Shown one piece after another: positions 19,772 through 28,889 of a stretch of 37,925 nucleotides of DNA. Under the pieces are notes generated by a model. The model was given only the letters and a program-made list of their open reading frames with translations, was not told where the DNA came from and did no database searches. Source of the stretch: an uncultured Dietzia sp. (GTDB lineage Bacteria; Actinomycetota; Actinomycetes; Mycobacteriales; Mycobacteriaceae). Location: contig NZ_CALMYY010000007.1 of assembly GCF_937873725.1 (NCBI RefSeq), positions 1-37,925 of the forward strand, read 5' to 3'. The position numbers and the translations under genes are program-made. How positions within the stretch are numbered: position 1 is the first letter of the stretch; every line of letters begins with the position of its first letter.

Positions 19772-19807
19772 GAGAAGGCCCCACGGCGTCAACGCCGGGG
19801 GCCTCTC
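19772..19807 (-). promoter_or_regulatory. Strong hairpin in the infC leader (attenuator candidate)
   Basis: Within the long untranslated leader of infC, GGCCCC-x-CGGCG pairs with CGCCG-GGGGCC around a 4-base loop, extended by GAG/CTC flanks. It lies about 100 bases before the infC start. Such a GC-rich hairpin could terminate transcription conditionally or stabilise the leader. The rest of 19674-20060 holds a second hairpin and a promoter candidate but no defensible gene. Confidence 0.5.
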
Positions 19808-19944
19808 ACTCCTCACCCGTCGACGACGAATCACCTGCGATGCACTCGCAGACCCCTCGCCGGGGGTGGTGACCATCAAACTGCCCTGTGTTGGTGACAA
19901 CTCCGGGCGTCGGATGGTGGGAGATCAGGCTCCTCTTGGACGTC

Positions 19945-19968
19945 GGAACCCGCTATGTAGCGGGTTCC
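19945..19968. promoter_or_regulatory. Perfect 10-bp hairpin near the start of the infC leader
   Basis: GGAACCCGCT and AGCGGGTTCC flank a 4-base loop (ATGT) without a mismatch. It lies just downstream of the predicted infC transcription start and between the divergent infC and DUF1844 genes. It may be a 5'-end RNA stabiliser, an operator, or part of a regulatory leader; the sequence does not decide. Confidence 0.45.
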
Positions 19969-19983
19969 CACAGTCGATGGATA

Positions 19984-20012
19984 ACTGTACCAGGATCTGC
20001 CGGTACCCCCAA
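19984..20012 (-). promoter_or_regulatory. Candidate infC-rpmI-rplT operon promoter
   Basis: On the minus strand TTGGGG (20007-20012), a 17-base spacer and TACAGT (19984-19989) resemble a sigma-70-type promoter. Transcription would start near 19977, giving a leader of about 300 bases before infC. Confidence 0.45.
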
Positions 20013-20060
20013 ACAGGCCCAGGCGTCCGGGGAGGCGCGGCCCGTGGGACAGTGGTCGGC

Positions 20061-20459
20061 ATGAACACCGACCAGCCCTCGTCGGCCGACCAGGCTCCCG
20101 AGACCTCCCCCGACGAGCACATCGATGCGCGCGAGGTCGAGATCCTGGATCTCGCCGACGTGCCCGCGCAGGAGATCATCTTCCGCTCGATCGTCGTCCT
20201 CATGAGCGCGGCCGCCGAGAAGCTCGGGCTCTCCGACGACGACCCCGCGGAGAGCCCGCACCTGGACCTCGACGAGTCCCGCAAGCTCATCACGTCACTG
20301 GCCGGCCTCGTGGCCGGGTCCGCCGAGTACCTCGGCCCGCAGGCGGGAGTGGTGCGCGACGGCCTCCAGGGCCTGCAGCGCGCGTTCCGCGAGTCCAGCG
20401 CGTTCCCGGACGAGCCCGGTGAGGGGCCCGGCGAGAAGTTCACCGGCCCCGTCTACTGA
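20061..20459 (+). CDS. DUF1844 family protein
   Basis: 132 residues, acidic, soluble. The central region AQEIIFRSIVVLMSAAAEKLGL followed by DLDESRKLITSLAGL is the DUF1844 pattern, a helical protein of unknown function. Both ends are low-complexity and acidic. It is divergent from infC and convergent with uvrA, whose stop codon begins 6 bases after this gene ends. An in-frame GTG at 20052 is an alternative start. Confidence 0.85.
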   Translation: MNTDQPSSADQAPETSPDEHIDAREVEILDLADVPAQEIIFRSIVVLMSAAAEKLGLSDDDPAESPHLDLDESRKLITSLAGLVAGSAEYLGPQAGVVRDGLQGLQRAFRESSAFPDEPGEGPGEKFTGPVY

Positions 20460-20465
20460 CGTCGG

Positions 20466-23462
20466 TCACCGCAACGCCCGCGCCTTGCGCGCGGCAGAGG
20501 CCGCGGTCTTGCCCGCCGGGGTCTTCTTGGCCGGGGCCTTCTTGGCCGGGGCCTTCTTGGCCGGGGTCTTCTTGGCCGGGGCCCGAGCCTCGTCTGCAGG
20601 CCCCCGTGCCGGGAGCACCTCGGCGAGGAATCGACCCGTGTGGCTCTCCGGGACCGTCGCCACGTGCTCCGGCGTGCCCTCCGCCACGACCATCCCCCCG
20701 CCCGCGCCGCCCTCGGGGCCCATGTCGATTACCCAGTCGGCGCTCTTGATCACGTCGAGGTTGTGCTCGATCACGATGACGGTGTTGCCCTTGTCGACCA
20801 ACCCCTGGATCACCAGGAGGAGCTTGGTGATGTCCTCGAAGTGCAGGCCCGTCGTGGGCTCGTCGAGGATGTAGACCGTCCGGCCGCTCGACCGCTTCTG
20901 CAGCTCGGCAGCCAGCTTGACGCGCTGCGCCTCGCCACCCGACAGCGTGGGGGCGGGCTGCCCCAGCCGCACGTAGCCGAGACCGACCTCGGCGAGGGTC
21001 CTGAGGTAGCGGTGGATGGAGGTGATCGGTTCGAAGAACTCGGACGCCTCCTCGATGGGCATGTCCAGCACCTCGGCGATGGTCTTGCCCTTGTAGTGCA
21101 CCTCGAGCGTCTCGCGGTTGTACCGCGCGCCGTGGCAGACCTCGCACGGGACGTAGACGTCCGGCAGGAAGTTCATCTCGATCTTCAGGGTGCCGTCACC
21201 CTGGCAGGCCTCGCACCGACCGCCCTTGACGTTGAAGGAGAACCTGCCCTGCTTGTAGCCGCGGACCTTGGCCTCGGTGGTGGCGGCGAACAGGGTGCGG
21301 ATCTTGTCGAACACGCCGGTGTAGGTGGCCGGGTTGGACCGCGGCGTCCGGCCGATCGGAGACTGGTCCACCTGGACCAGTTTGTCGAACCCGTCGACGC
21401 CGTCGATGCGGGAGTGCCGACCGGGAACCTGCCTGGCGCGGTTGAGCTGGTTGGCCAGCGACGTGGCCAGGATGTCGTTGACCAGGGTCGACTTGCCCGA
21501 GCCCGACACCCCGGTGACCGCGCAGAGCACCCCGCCCGGGAACACCACGTCGACGTTCTTGAGGTTGTTCTCGCGGGCCCCGCGGACGTGGAGTCTCTTC
21601 TCCGTGCTGGCCTCCCGCCGCTTCTCGGGAATGGCGATGGACCGTCTGCCCGCCAGGTAGTCACCCGTGAGCGACTCGGTGTTGGCCAGCAACCCCGCGT
21701 AGTCGCCCGAATGGACCACGCGGCCGCCGTGCTCGCCCGCCAGTGGACCGATGTCGACGATCCAGTCGGCCGAGCGGATGGTGTCCTCGTCGTGCTCCAC
21801 CACGAGCAGGGTGTTGCCCAGGTCCCGCAGCCGCACCAGGGTGTCGATGAGCCGCCGGTTGTCCCGCTGGTGCAGGCCGATCGACGGCTCGTCGAGGACG
21901 TAGAGGACGCCCGCGAGACCCGACCCGATCTGGGTTGCCAGCCGGATCCGCTGGGCCTCGCCTCCGGACAGACTGCCGGCCACGCGGTCGAGCGAGAGGT
22001 AGTCCAGCCCCACGTCGAGCAGGAAGCCCATCCGGGCCTGGATCTCCTTGAGCACCCGACCGGCGATCATCGCCTGGCGAGCGTCCAGCTCGAGACCGGC
22101 GAGGAACGCCGCGCAGTCCGCCACCGACATGCGACTGATGTCCGCGATGGACTTGTCCTGGCCGCCCGGCCCGGTCATGGTCACGGCGAGGATCTCCGGC
22201 TTGAGCCGGGTGCCTCCACACGCCGGACACGGGACCTCGCGCATGTACCCCTGGTAGCGCTCCTTCTGCGACTCCGACTCCGTCTGCTCGAGCCGGCGCG
22301 TGAGGAATGACATGACGCCCTCGAACTTGGCGTCGTAGGTGCGCACCCTGCCGTAGCGGTTGCGGTACTTCACCCGGACCATGGTGGGAGCCCCGCCGAG
22401 CACCGCCTTGCGGACCTTCGCGGGCAGGTCCTGCCACGGGGTTCTGAGGTCGAATCCCATGTCGTCGGCGAGCCCCGAGAGCAGCTGCTGGAAGTAGTCC
22501 GCGCTCTGCCCACCCGCCCACGGCGCGACGGCGCCGTCTGCGAGCGAGCGTTCCGGGTCGGGGATCACGAGGTCCGGGTCCACCTCCAGGTGGGAACCGA
22601 GGCCGTCGCAGACGGGACACGCGCCGTAGGGGTTGTTGAACGAGAACGCGCGCGGTTCCAGGTCGTCCAGCGCGATCGGGTGGCCGTTGGGGCACGCCAT
22701 GTGCTCGGAGAACCGACGCTGCCTGGCGGGGTCCGACTCGTCCACGTCCACGTAGTCGATCACGATCACACCGTCGGCCAGACCGAGCGCGGTCTCCACC
22801 GAGTCGGTGAGCCGCTGGCGCGACGACGGCTTGGCCGCGAGCCGGTCCACCACCACCTCGATGTCGTGCTTCTCCTGCTTCTTGAGGGTGGGCGGCTCGG
22901 CGAGGGTGTGGAGCTCACCGTCCACGCGGACGCGGCTGTACCCGTCGGCGGCGAGTTGGGCGAACAGGTCCACGAACTCGCCCTTGCGCGTGCGCACGAC
23001 GGGCGCCAGCACCTGGAACCTCACGCCCTCCTCCCCCTCGAGGATCTGGTCGACGATCTGCTGCGGCGTCTGCCGCGAGATGACCTCGCCGCACGTCGGG
23101 CAATGGGGGACGCCGGCGCGCGCGTAGAGCAGGCGCAGGTAGTCGTGCACCTCGGTGATGGTCCCGACCGTCGACCGCGGGTTGCGGTTGGTGGACTTCT
23201 GGTCGATCGACACCGCCGGGGAGAGTCCCTCGATGAAGTCGACGTCCGGCTTGTCCATCTGCCCGAGGAACATCCGGGCGTAGGAGGACAGCGACTCGAC
23301 GTACCTGCGCTGGCCCTCCGCGAAGATCGTGTCGAACGCAAGGGACGACTTGCCCGAGCCGGACAGGCCCGTGAAGACGATGAGGGACTCACGGGGCACG
23401 TCGATGTCGACGCCCTTGAGGTTGTGCTCACGCGCGCCGCGGACGACCAGACGGTCCACCAT
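20466..23462 (-). CDS. uvrA: UvrABC excinuclease subunit A
   Basis: DNA damage sensor of nucleotide excision repair. 998 residues, about 40-60 longer than E. coli UvrA. The first Walker A is GLSGSGKSS (32-40) and the second [12 protein letters not shown] signatures are LSGGEAQRI and LSGGEAQRV. The C-terminal zinc finger CEAC-x19-CEVC is complete; the N-terminal one has the CPNGH...CPVC form. The extra length is a C-terminal tail of PAKK repeats. The ATG at 23462 has AAGGAG 5 bases upstream. A candidate damage-responsive promoter lies 72 bases before the ATG. Confidence 0.98.
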   Translation of the reverse strand: MVDRLVVRGAREHNLKGVDIDVPRESLIVFTGLSGSGKSSLAFDTIFAEGQRRYVESLSSYARMFLGQMDKPDVDFIEGLSPAVSIDQKSTNRNPRSTVGTITEVHDYLRLLYARAGVPHCPTCGEVISRQTPQQIVDQILEGEEGVRFQVLAPVVRTRKGEFVDLFAQLAADGYSRVRVDGELHTLAEPPTLKKQEKHDIEVVVDRLAAKPSSRQRLTDSVETALGLADGVIVIDYVDVDESDPARQRRFSEHMACPNGHPIALDDLEPRAFSFNNPYGACPVCDGLGSHLEVDPDLVIPDPERSLADGAVAPWAGGQSADYFQQLLSGLADDMGFDLRTPWQDLPAKVRKAVLGGAPTMVRVKYRNRYGRVRTYDAKFEGVMSFLTRRLEQTESESQKERYQGYMREVPCPACGGTRLKPEILAVTMTGPGGQDKSIADISRMSVADCAAFLAGLELDARQAMIAGRVLKEIQARMGFLLDVGLDYLSLDRVAGSLSGGEAQRIRLATQIGSGLAGVLYVLDEPSIGLHQRDNRRLIDTLVRLRDLGNTLLVVEHDEDTIRSADWIVDIGPLAGEHGGRVVHSGDYAGLLANTESLTGDYLAGRRSIAIPEKRREASTEKRLHVRGARENNLKNVDVVFPGGVLCAVTGVSGSGKSTLVNDILATSLANQLNRARQVPGRHSRIDGVDGFDKLVQVDQSPIGRTPRSNPATYTGVFDKIRTLFAATTEAKVRGYKQGRFSFNVKGGRCEACQGDGTLKIEMNFLPDVYVPCEVCHGARYNRETLEVHYKGKTIAEVLDMPIEEASEFFEPITSIHRYLRTLAEVGLGYVRLGQPAPTLSGGEAQRVKLAAELQKRSSGRTVYILDEPTTGLHFEDITKLLLVIQGLVDKGNTVIVIEHNLDVIKSADWVIDMGPEGGAGGGMVVAEGTPEHVATVPESHTGRFLAEVLPARGPADEARAPAKKTPAKKAPAKKAPAKKTPAGKTAASAARKARALR
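20521..20580 (-). repeat. Four tandem 15-bp repeats encoding the UvrA PAKK tail
   Basis: Four consecutive units of G(C/T)CTTCTTGGCCGGG with no other variation, each encoding five residues of the PAKK(A/T) type at the UvrA C-terminus. Exact in-frame units suggest growth by replication slippage, so copy number may differ between strains. Confidence 0.9.
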
Positions 23463-23534
23463 GGGTACTCCTTTTCGAGGGAGGAAGTCGCCACCACATC
23501 GCAGTACGCGCGGGGGCCGCCGGTCCCGCAGTCG

Positions 23535-23557
23535 AAGGTACCAACGTACTCCGACAC
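23535..23557 (-). promoter_or_regulatory. Candidate PafBC-type (RecA-independent) damage promoter of uvrA
   Basis: On the minus strand GTGTCGGAG, then 8 bases, then TACCTT. The mycobacterial RecA-independent DNA-damage promoter motif, as I recall it, is TTGTCRGTG-N8-TANNNT; this copy matches 7 of 9 positions in the first block, the exact spacing and the -10. The distance to the uvrA ATG is 72 bases. No LexA-type TCGAAC-N4-GTTCGA box was found here. Confidence 0.5.
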
Positions 23558-23600
23558 GCTTCTCGGCACGGACCGCGCTCGGCGTCAGTAGCCTGCAGTG

Positions 23601-24302
23601 ATGTCGCATTCCACCGAGTCCGTCCCTGACCACATCACCCTCACCGAGGGCTACTCCGGCCGGCTGACCGGCCGGCTCACCGGCGAGCGCTGGACGGTGG
23701 GCCCGGCCCGCGTGAGCAAGATCTCCGTGGGCGGGATGGACAACAACGCCTACGTGATCGAGTCGGTCGAGACCGGCGAGGGCCTGCTGGTCGACGCCGC
23801 CGACGACGCCCCCCGGCTCGTCGCCCACCTACGGGCGCAGGCCCCCGGGGTCACGCGGGTGTTGACCACCCATCTGCACGCCGACCACTGGATCGGCCTC
23901 GCGGAGACCGTCGCCGCCCTCGGCCTCACCACCATCGCCTCCCCCGGTGACGCCGGGGGGATCCACGTCCCCACCGACCGCCTCGTCTCCCACGGGGACA
24001 CGATCGACGTGGGCGACCTCCGCCTCGACGTGATCGGACTGCGGGGGCACACCCCGGACGGCGTCGGGCTCGTGCTGCGCACCGACGAGGGGACCCACCT
24101 GTTCCCCGGCGACTCCCTCTTCCCCGGCGGCCCGGGCAAGACCGGGACACCGGAGCAGTTCGACACCCTCATGCACGACCTCGAGTCCCGGGTGTTCGCG
24201 ACCCTGGACGACGACGTGGTGGTCCACCCCGGCCACGGCGACGACACGACGGTCGGAGCGGAACGTCCGAAGCTCCCGGAGTGGCGCGAACGCGGCTGGT
24301 GA
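23601..24302 (+). CDS. MBL-fold metallo-hydrolase (Rv1637c-like)
   Basis: 233 residues. The metal-binding motif HLHADH is at 91-96; later ligands are the H in GLRGHTPDG, the D in [11 protein letters not shown] and the H in VVHPGHGD, so both metal sites look complete. The shape is that of glyoxalase II-like hydrolases, but the substrate is unknown. It lies next to uvrA as in M. tuberculosis. No ribosome site precedes the ATG at 23601; a TAGCCT -10 box ends 6 bases before it, so the transcript is probably leaderless. Confidence 0.92.
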   Translation: MSHSTESVPDHITLTEGYSGRLTGRLTGERWTVGPARVSKISVGGMDNNAYVIESVETGEGLLVDAADDAPRLVAHLRAQAPGVTRVLTTHLHADHWIGLAETVAALGLTTIASPGDAGGIHVPTDRLVSHGDTIDVGDLRLDVIGLRGHTPDGVGLVLRTDEGTHLFPGDSLFPGGPGKTGTPEQFDTLMHDLESRVFATLDDDVVVHPGHGDDTTVGAERPKLPEWRERGW

Positions 24303-24484
24303 CGGCGCCGACACCGTCGGACGAGGCCGGATCCCGATCGTAATCAAGTCCTCATCCGTCCGGATCGTCCCAGCCCACCCCACCGTCCGAGCCCGCGGCC
24401 GCCGGGGGCGGCACGCGGACCGGAGGCGCACCGCCGGGGTTTTCACTAGGTTCGACCACGCATCCCGATTCCCAGGAGGAACTG

Positions 24485-25414
24485 ATGATCAGACGACTCG
24501 CGCGACCCATGCTCGCCACGGTATTCGTGATCGACGGCGTGGAGACGCTCCGCAATCCGCAGCCCCACGTCGCGGATGCGGCACCGATCGTGAAGAAGGC
24601 CGCACCCCTGGTCGAGAAGGGTGAACAGGCCGTCAACGACCACGTCACCACGTCGGTCCCGCCGGTGACCAAGGACCCCGAGACCCTCGTCAAGGCCCTC
24701 GCGGGCGTCAAGATCGGAGCGGGCGTCCTGTTTGCACTCGGCCGGGCGCCCCGCCTCTCGGCCCTCGCGCTCACCGCGTCGCACCTGCCCTCGACCATCA
24801 CCCGGCACGCCTTCTGGGCGGAGTCCGACCCCGCAGCCAGGAGCCGCAAGACCACCGGCCTCGCGACCGACGTCGCGCTGCTCGGTGCGCTCATGCTCGC
24901 CTCGGTCGACACCGCCGGGCAGCCGGGTCTGGCCTGGCGCGCCCGCAAGGCCGGCGACACGGTCTCGGCCAGGATCCCCGGCGCGAGGGCCGAGTCGGCC
25001 GCCGCCGGCGCGGCGATCGCGGGGGTGGCGCACACCGTGGCCGATCAGGCACGCGGCGTGGCGGACACCGTCCGGGACAGGGCGCCAGAGATCGCCGACG
25101 TCGTCCGGGAGAAGGCACCGGAGGTGGCCGACCAGGTACGGGGGCAGGCGACCGGTTTCGCCGACGTCGTCCGGGAGAAGGCCCCTGTCGTGGCCGCGGT
25201 CCTGCGTGAGCGCACCGCCGCCGCGAAGGAGCAGGCCGCCCCGATCGCCGCGCAGGTCCGCGATCAGGCGGGCCTCGCCGCCACCCGCGCCGGGAGTCTG
25301 GACACCAAGGACCTCCTCACGTCCGCCGAGAAGAAGGCCGGCTCGGCGAGGAAGATCGCCAAGGCGGAGACCGATCGCGCACGCGCGAAGGCCGCGGCGG
25401 GCATCCAGCCCTGA
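24485..25414 (+). CDS. DoxX-family membrane protein with hendecad-repeat tail
   Basis: 309 residues. The N-terminal 140 or so residues have hydrophobic segments (MLATVFVIDGVETL, GVKIGAGVLFALGR, TDVALLGALMLASVD) and resemble DoxX membrane proteins. After about residue 170 the protein becomes a long amphipathic helix with 11-residue repeats of the type VADVVREKAPE, then a Lys/Ala-rich end. AGGAGG lies 5 bases before the ATG at 24485. The 182-base gap before it shows only a possible TAGGTT -10 element (24447-24452). Confidence 0.75.
   Translation: MIRRLARPMLATVFVIDGVETLRNPQPHVADAAPIVKKAAPLVEKGEQAVNDHVTTSVPPVTKDPETLVKALAGVKIGAGVLFALGRAPRLSALALTASHLPSTITRHAFWAESDPAARSRKTTGLATDVALLGALMLASVDTAGQPGLAWRARKAGDTVSARIPGARAESAAAGAAIAGVAHTVADQARGVADTVRDRAPEIADVVREKAPEVADQVRGQATGFADVVREKAPVVAAVLRERTAAAKEQAAPIAAQVRDQAGLAATRAGSLDTKDLLTSAEKKAGSARKIAKAETDRARAKAAAGIQP
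25025..25222 (+). repeat. Six 33-bp (11-residue) repeats in the DoxX-like gene
   Basis: Six in-frame units in a row, each encoding a variant of VADVVREKAPE; the stretch GCCGACGTCGTCCGGGAGAA occurs twice exactly in units 2x apart. An 11-residue period forms a membrane-surface or coiled-coil helix, as in apolipoprotein- and LEA-like proteins. Confidence 0.8.
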
Positions 25415-25443
25415 CGATCCACCCCCCGGGTGCCCGCGCACCC

Positions 25444-25485
25444 GACGCCGACGACCCCGCCCTCACCGGCGGGGTCGTCGGCGTC
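25444..25485 (+). terminator. Perfect 18-bp hairpin after the DoxX-like gene
   Basis: An uninterrupted 18-bp inverted repeat (GACGCCGACGACCCCGCC and its complement) with a 6-base loop starts 30 bases after the stop codon. It is the strongest perfect hairpin in the window and almost certainly ends that transcript. It also insulates the downstream helicase gene. Confidence 0.85.
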
Positions 25486-25558
25486 GCGGCCCCCCGCGTG
25501 ACACCCGGTAGCCTTGATGTCCTGCCCTGAGCCGTCCGCCCACCCGAGAGGAGCGCTC

Positions 25559-27925
25559 ATGACGAGTCACGATGCCGTCGACGAGGAACAGCGCCATCTC
25601 GGCCGTCTCCTCGATCGTCTCGAGGAACTCCGCGCCGCGACCCGGGCCCGTCTCGACGCCGTCCTCCGGGGCTCCGGTGGCACCCCGCAGGCGCGGTCGG
25701 AGCGGGAGTCCTTCGCCCGGCTCTATTCCTCCGAACTCGCCGCGTACAACGCCGCCAACCTGGGCCTGTACTTCGGCCGCCTGGACATGGGGGACGGCGA
25801 GATCCGTCGGATCGGCCGGGTGGGGTTGAGGGACGACGACGAGGACCTCACCCCGCTCCTGTTGGACTGGCGCGCGGACCACAGCCGACCCTTTTATCTG
25901 GCCACCACCGCGCGGCCGGAGGGCGCGCACCGGCGCCGCCACCTGCGCACGATCGGCCGACGGGTGATCGGGATCCACGACGAGTTCCTCACGGCCCCGG
26001 CGGACGGCGGGCTCCCCGAGGACCACGACGGCGTGGTGGGCGAATCCGCCCTCCTCGAGGCCCTGGACACGGCCCGCTCGGGTCACATGACCGACATCGT
26101 CGCCACCATCCAGCGCGAGCAGGACCAGATCATCCGCAACCCCCACGCGGGCGTCCTGGTGGTCCAGGGCGGTCCCGGGACGGGGAAGACGGCCGTGGCC
26201 CTGCACCGCGCCGCCTACCTGCTCTACACACACCGGCGCAGGCTCGACCGCAGCGGCGTCCTCATCGTCGGCCCCAACGCCCGGTTCCTCGACTACATCG
26301 CGCGTGTCCTCCCCTCCCTCGGCGAGTCGGGGGTCGTCCTCCGCACGCTCGCCGACCTCTACCCGGGGGTGCGGGCCGCGGGGCCGGAGACGCTCCGTGG
26401 CGAGGAGGTCAAGGGCTCGGGCGAGATGGTGGGCATCCTCAAGGCCGCCGTCCGCGCCCGCCAGTCCGCCCCCGACGGCGACGTCGTGGTCCGCTGCGAG
26501 GGGCGCGACCTCGTGCTCACCCCCGCGATGGTGCGGTCCGCCCGAGGGCGCGCGCGCATGACCCGCCGCCCGCACAACCCGGCGCGCGAGACGTTCGCGG
26601 CGCGGATCGTCGACGCGCTCACCGAGCAGTACGTGGCCGTCCTCACCGACCCGGTGGGGCAGGCCGAGGCCGTCGCCTGGTCCCCCGACGGGGACGGGGT
26701 CGGCGACCTCGGCGACCCGGCCCGGCCGCTGCTCGACGCGGCGGATCGTGCCGCCCTCCGGGCCGAGGTCGAGGTCGCACCCGAGGTGAGCGCCGCCATC
26801 GACGAATGGTGGCCCACCCTGCGACCGGAACAGTTGCTCGCCGACCTCCTCTCGAGTCGGGACCGCATCGCCGAGGCGGCCGGCGACTACGTGGCCGAGG
26901 ACCAGGACGCGCTCTTCCGCGAGGACGGCCGGGCGTTCTCGGTCGCGGACGTCCCGCTCCTCGACGAGCTCGCCGAACTGCTCGGAGACGTCCCCGCAGC
27001 GGACGGCGGGGACTCGGATCGCGACTGGGCCGAGCAGGTCCGCCAGGCGGAGGAGGCCCTGGAGATCCTCACCGGTTCGGCCGTGCAGGACATCGAGGAC
27101 GATCTGGACCCGGAGGTCCTCATGGCCTACGACGTCGTGGACGCCGAGTCGCTGGCCCGGCGACACAGCGCGGACTCCGATCTCACGGTGGCCGACCGTG
27201 CGGGCGCGGACCGGACCTGGGCGTTCGGCCACGTGATCGTCGACGAGGCGCAGGAGCTGTCCACGATGGCGTGGCGGGTGATCATGCGCCGCTCGCCGAA
27301 CCGCTGGATGACCCTCGTGGGAGACGTCGCCCAGACCTCGTCGCCGGCGGGTATCGACTCCTGGGGTGACGCCCTCTCGCCCTACGTGGACGATCGGTGG
27401 GTCCACTGCGAGCTCACCGTCAACTACCGCACGCCGGAGACCATCTCGGCCGTGGCGGAACTGCTGCTCGCCCAGATCGACGCCTCCGCGGTCTCCCCCC
27501 GGACGGTGCGCGCCGGTCGGCGACCGGTGTCGTGGCTCGAGCCCCGACCCGGGTCGGCGAGCGGGATCGTGCTCGAGCGGATCGCCTCCGTGCCGGAGGA
27601 CCGTGCGGTGGCCGTCCTCGTCCCCGACGGCCACCGGGACGAGGAATCGGCGGACATCTCCGCCCTCCGACAGGCGGTCACCGCCACCCGCCCCGGGGTC
27701 TCGGTCCTCCCGCTGTCCCTGGCCAAGGGGCTCGAGTTCGACGTGGTGGTGGTGATCGATCCGGATCGCGTCCTCGAGCGGTCGCCACAGGGGCTGCAGG
27801 ACCTCTACGTCGGGGCCACCCGCGCGACCCAGGAACTCGTCTTGGTCCAGCCCGGCGGCTTCGGTCCCCTGCTGTCCCGGATCCGGGACACCGTCTCGCA
27901 CGACTCTCAGGAGCTCACCGCATGA
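25559..27925 (+). CDS. HelD-like superfamily 1 helicase/ATPase
   Basis: 788 residues. Motifs in order: Walker A GGPGTGKT (204-211), Walker B VIVDEAQELS, motif III VGDVAQ, motif IV NYRTPETIS, motif V LAKGLEFDVVV, motif VI LYVGATRATQEL. The long helical N-terminal arm and the split helicase domains are as in HelD, which releases stalled or drug-bound RNA polymerase from DNA; in actinobacteria some members (HelR) confer rifamycin tolerance. The function here is inferred. The ATG at 25559 has GAGAGGAG upstream; an ATG at 25514-25517 is less likely. The stop overlaps the lipoprotein start (ATGA). Confidence 0.88.
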   Translation: MTSHDAVDEEQRHLGRLLDRLEELRAATRARLDAVLRGSGGTPQARSERESFARLYSSELAAYNAANLGLYFGRLDMGDGEIRRIGRVGLRDDDEDLTPLLLDWRADHSRPFYLATTARPEGAHRRRHLRTIGRRVIGIHDEFLTAPADGGLPEDHDGVVGESALLEALDTARSGHMTDIVATIQREQDQIIRNPHAGVLVVQGGPGTGKTAVALHRAAYLLYTHRRRLDRSGVLIVGPNARFLDYIARVLPSLGESGVVLRTLADLYPGVRAAGPETLRGEEVKGSGEMVGILKAAVRARQSAPDGDVVVRCEGRDLVLTPAMVRSARGRARMTRRPHNPARETFAARIVDALTEQYVAVLTDPVGQAEAVAWSPDGDGVGDLGDPARPLLDAADRAALRAEVEVAPEVSAAIDEWWPTLRPEQLLADLLSSRDRIAEAAGDYVAEDQDALFREDGRAFSVADVPLLDELAELLGDVPAADGGDSDRDWAEQVRQAEEALEILTGSAVQDIEDDLDPEVLMAYDVVDAESLARRHSADSDLTVADRAGADRTWAFGHVIVDEAQELSTMAWRVIMRRSPNRWMTLVGDVAQTSSPAGIDSWGDALSPYVDDRWVHCELTVNYRTPETISAVAELLLAQIDASAVSPRTVRAGRRPVSWLEPRPGSASGIVLERIASVPEDRAVAVLVPDGHRDEESADISALRQAVTATRPGVSVLPLSLAKGLEFDVVVVIDPDRVLERSPQGLQDLYVGATRATQELVLVQPGGFGPLLSRIRDTVSHDSQELTA

Positions 27926-28338
27926 TCACCAGCCCACAACGCATGGCGGTGGTCTCGGTGTGCCTCGCGCTGGCCGCGGGGGCGACGGGGTGCGGGGCCG
28001 CGAGCGAGTCGACCGGCGCCACCGAGGTGGCGGGCACCGTCGCGCAGGCGCAGGCGGGGAGCGCCGACACCGCGGCCGAACCGATCCGGACCAACAGCGA
28101 GACGCACTTCCTCGACGAACTGACCGCGATCGGCATCCCCACGGGCATGTCGGCGGACACGACCGTGGAGGTGGGGATCGGAATCTGCCGGAGCATCGCC
28201 CACGGCGCCGGGCTCGAGACGATCCTCGACCGGATCCGTCCGCTCACGAGTGCGATCGCCGCGCAGGACACCCGGCTGGACACCGCCGAGGTGGGCCGGG
28301 CGATCGTCGACGCGAGCCGGACCCACCTCTGCGGCTGA
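27922..28338 (+). CDS. DUF732 family putative lipoprotein
   Basis: 138 residues. A signal sequence (MAVVSVCLALAAGATG) is followed by Cys24 in an ATGC lipobox, weak at position -3, so lipid anchoring is probable but not certain. The DUF732 domain covers about residues 58-138 (FLDELTAIGIPTGMS...GICRSI) and has the usual two cysteines (one in GICRS, one in the last residues), a likely disulfide. The function of DUF732 is unknown; it is common in Mycobacteriales. The start overlaps the helicase stop by 4 bases, so the two are coupled. Confidence 0.85.
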   Translation: MITSPQRMAVVSVCLALAAGATGCGAASESTGATEVAGTVAQAQAGSADTAAEPIRTNSETHFLDELTAIGIPTGMSADTTVEVGIGICRSIAHGAGLETILDRIRPLTSAIAAQDTRLDTAEVGRAIVDASRTHLCG

Positions 28339-28347
28339 GCGTCGCCG

Positions 28348-28797
28348 CTAGGTCGTGTGGACGATCAGCACGTCGCAGGTGGCGCGGCGGGCGGCGTCGG
28401 CGGGCACCGACCCGAGGAGCCGACCGGTGAGAGAGCTGAGTCCCTTGTTGCCCACGACCAGCAGGTCCGCCTCCAGCTCGTCGGCCAGCTTGATGAGGGA
28501 CTCGACGGGAGCGCCCTTGACGGTGCGGGCCTCGACGCGGGTCGCACCCGCCGCCATGGCCCGGTCCCGGGCGGTCCGGACGATGTCCTCGGCCGGGTTG
28601 TCGCCGCGGATCTGGTAGGCGTCGGCGCCCAACTGGTCGGCGGCGTGGCTGACCGACCGCGGATCGGCGGGCACGTAGGCGCAGGCGATCACGAGGGTCG
28701 CGGATGCGTCCGCGGCGAGTTCTCCGGCACGATCCACGGCCAGGTAGGACGACTCCGAGCCATCCGTGCCCACGACCACCTTCTTGTAGGCGCTCAA
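28348..28797 (-). CDS. Universal stress protein (Rv1636-like)
   Basis: 149 residues from the TTG at 28797, which gives the standard N-terminus (M)SAYKKVVVGTDGSES; GAGAGGAAGAG precedes it. The nucleotide-binding pattern G-x2-G-x9-G-S is intact (GNKGLSSLTGRLLGS), so it should bind ATP, or cAMP as the Rv1636 relative does. It ends CDVLIVHTT, as in Rv1636. It converges with the DUF732 gene, with only 9 bases between the stops. Confidence 0.92.
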   Translation of the reverse strand: MSAYKKVVVGTDGSESSYLAVDRAGELAADASATLVIACAYVPADPRSVSHAADQLGADAYQIRGDNPAEDIVRTARDRAMAAGATRVEARTVKGAPVESLIKLADELEADLLVVGNKGLSSLTGRLLGSVPADAARRATCDVLIVHTT

Positions 28798-28889
28798 TGC
28801 TCTTCCTCTCGTAGGGAACAAGTTTCACCCAGCGTAGTGCGAGGACGTGGTCTCCGTACGCGGTAAGCGCCCCACGTCACAGTGACCTG

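Noticed and set aside
20521..20580. CRISPR or mobile repeat
   Set aside because: The 15-bp units are directly adjacent with no spacers and are in frame inside uvrA.
20640..22310. Long plus-strand reading frame opposite uvrA
   Set aside because: Third-position GC bias of uvrA keeps this frame open; no recognisable domain and no ribosome site.
23463..23600. LexA (SOS) box between uvrA and the MBL gene
   Set aside because: TCGAA occurs but without the opposing GTTCGA half at the correct distance.
28876..28886. GTCAC-A-GTGAC palindrome upstream of the universal stress gene
   Set aside because: Only 5 bp per arm and no convincing promoter at the right distance; it may be chance, and it does not fit the GlxR/CRP consensus.
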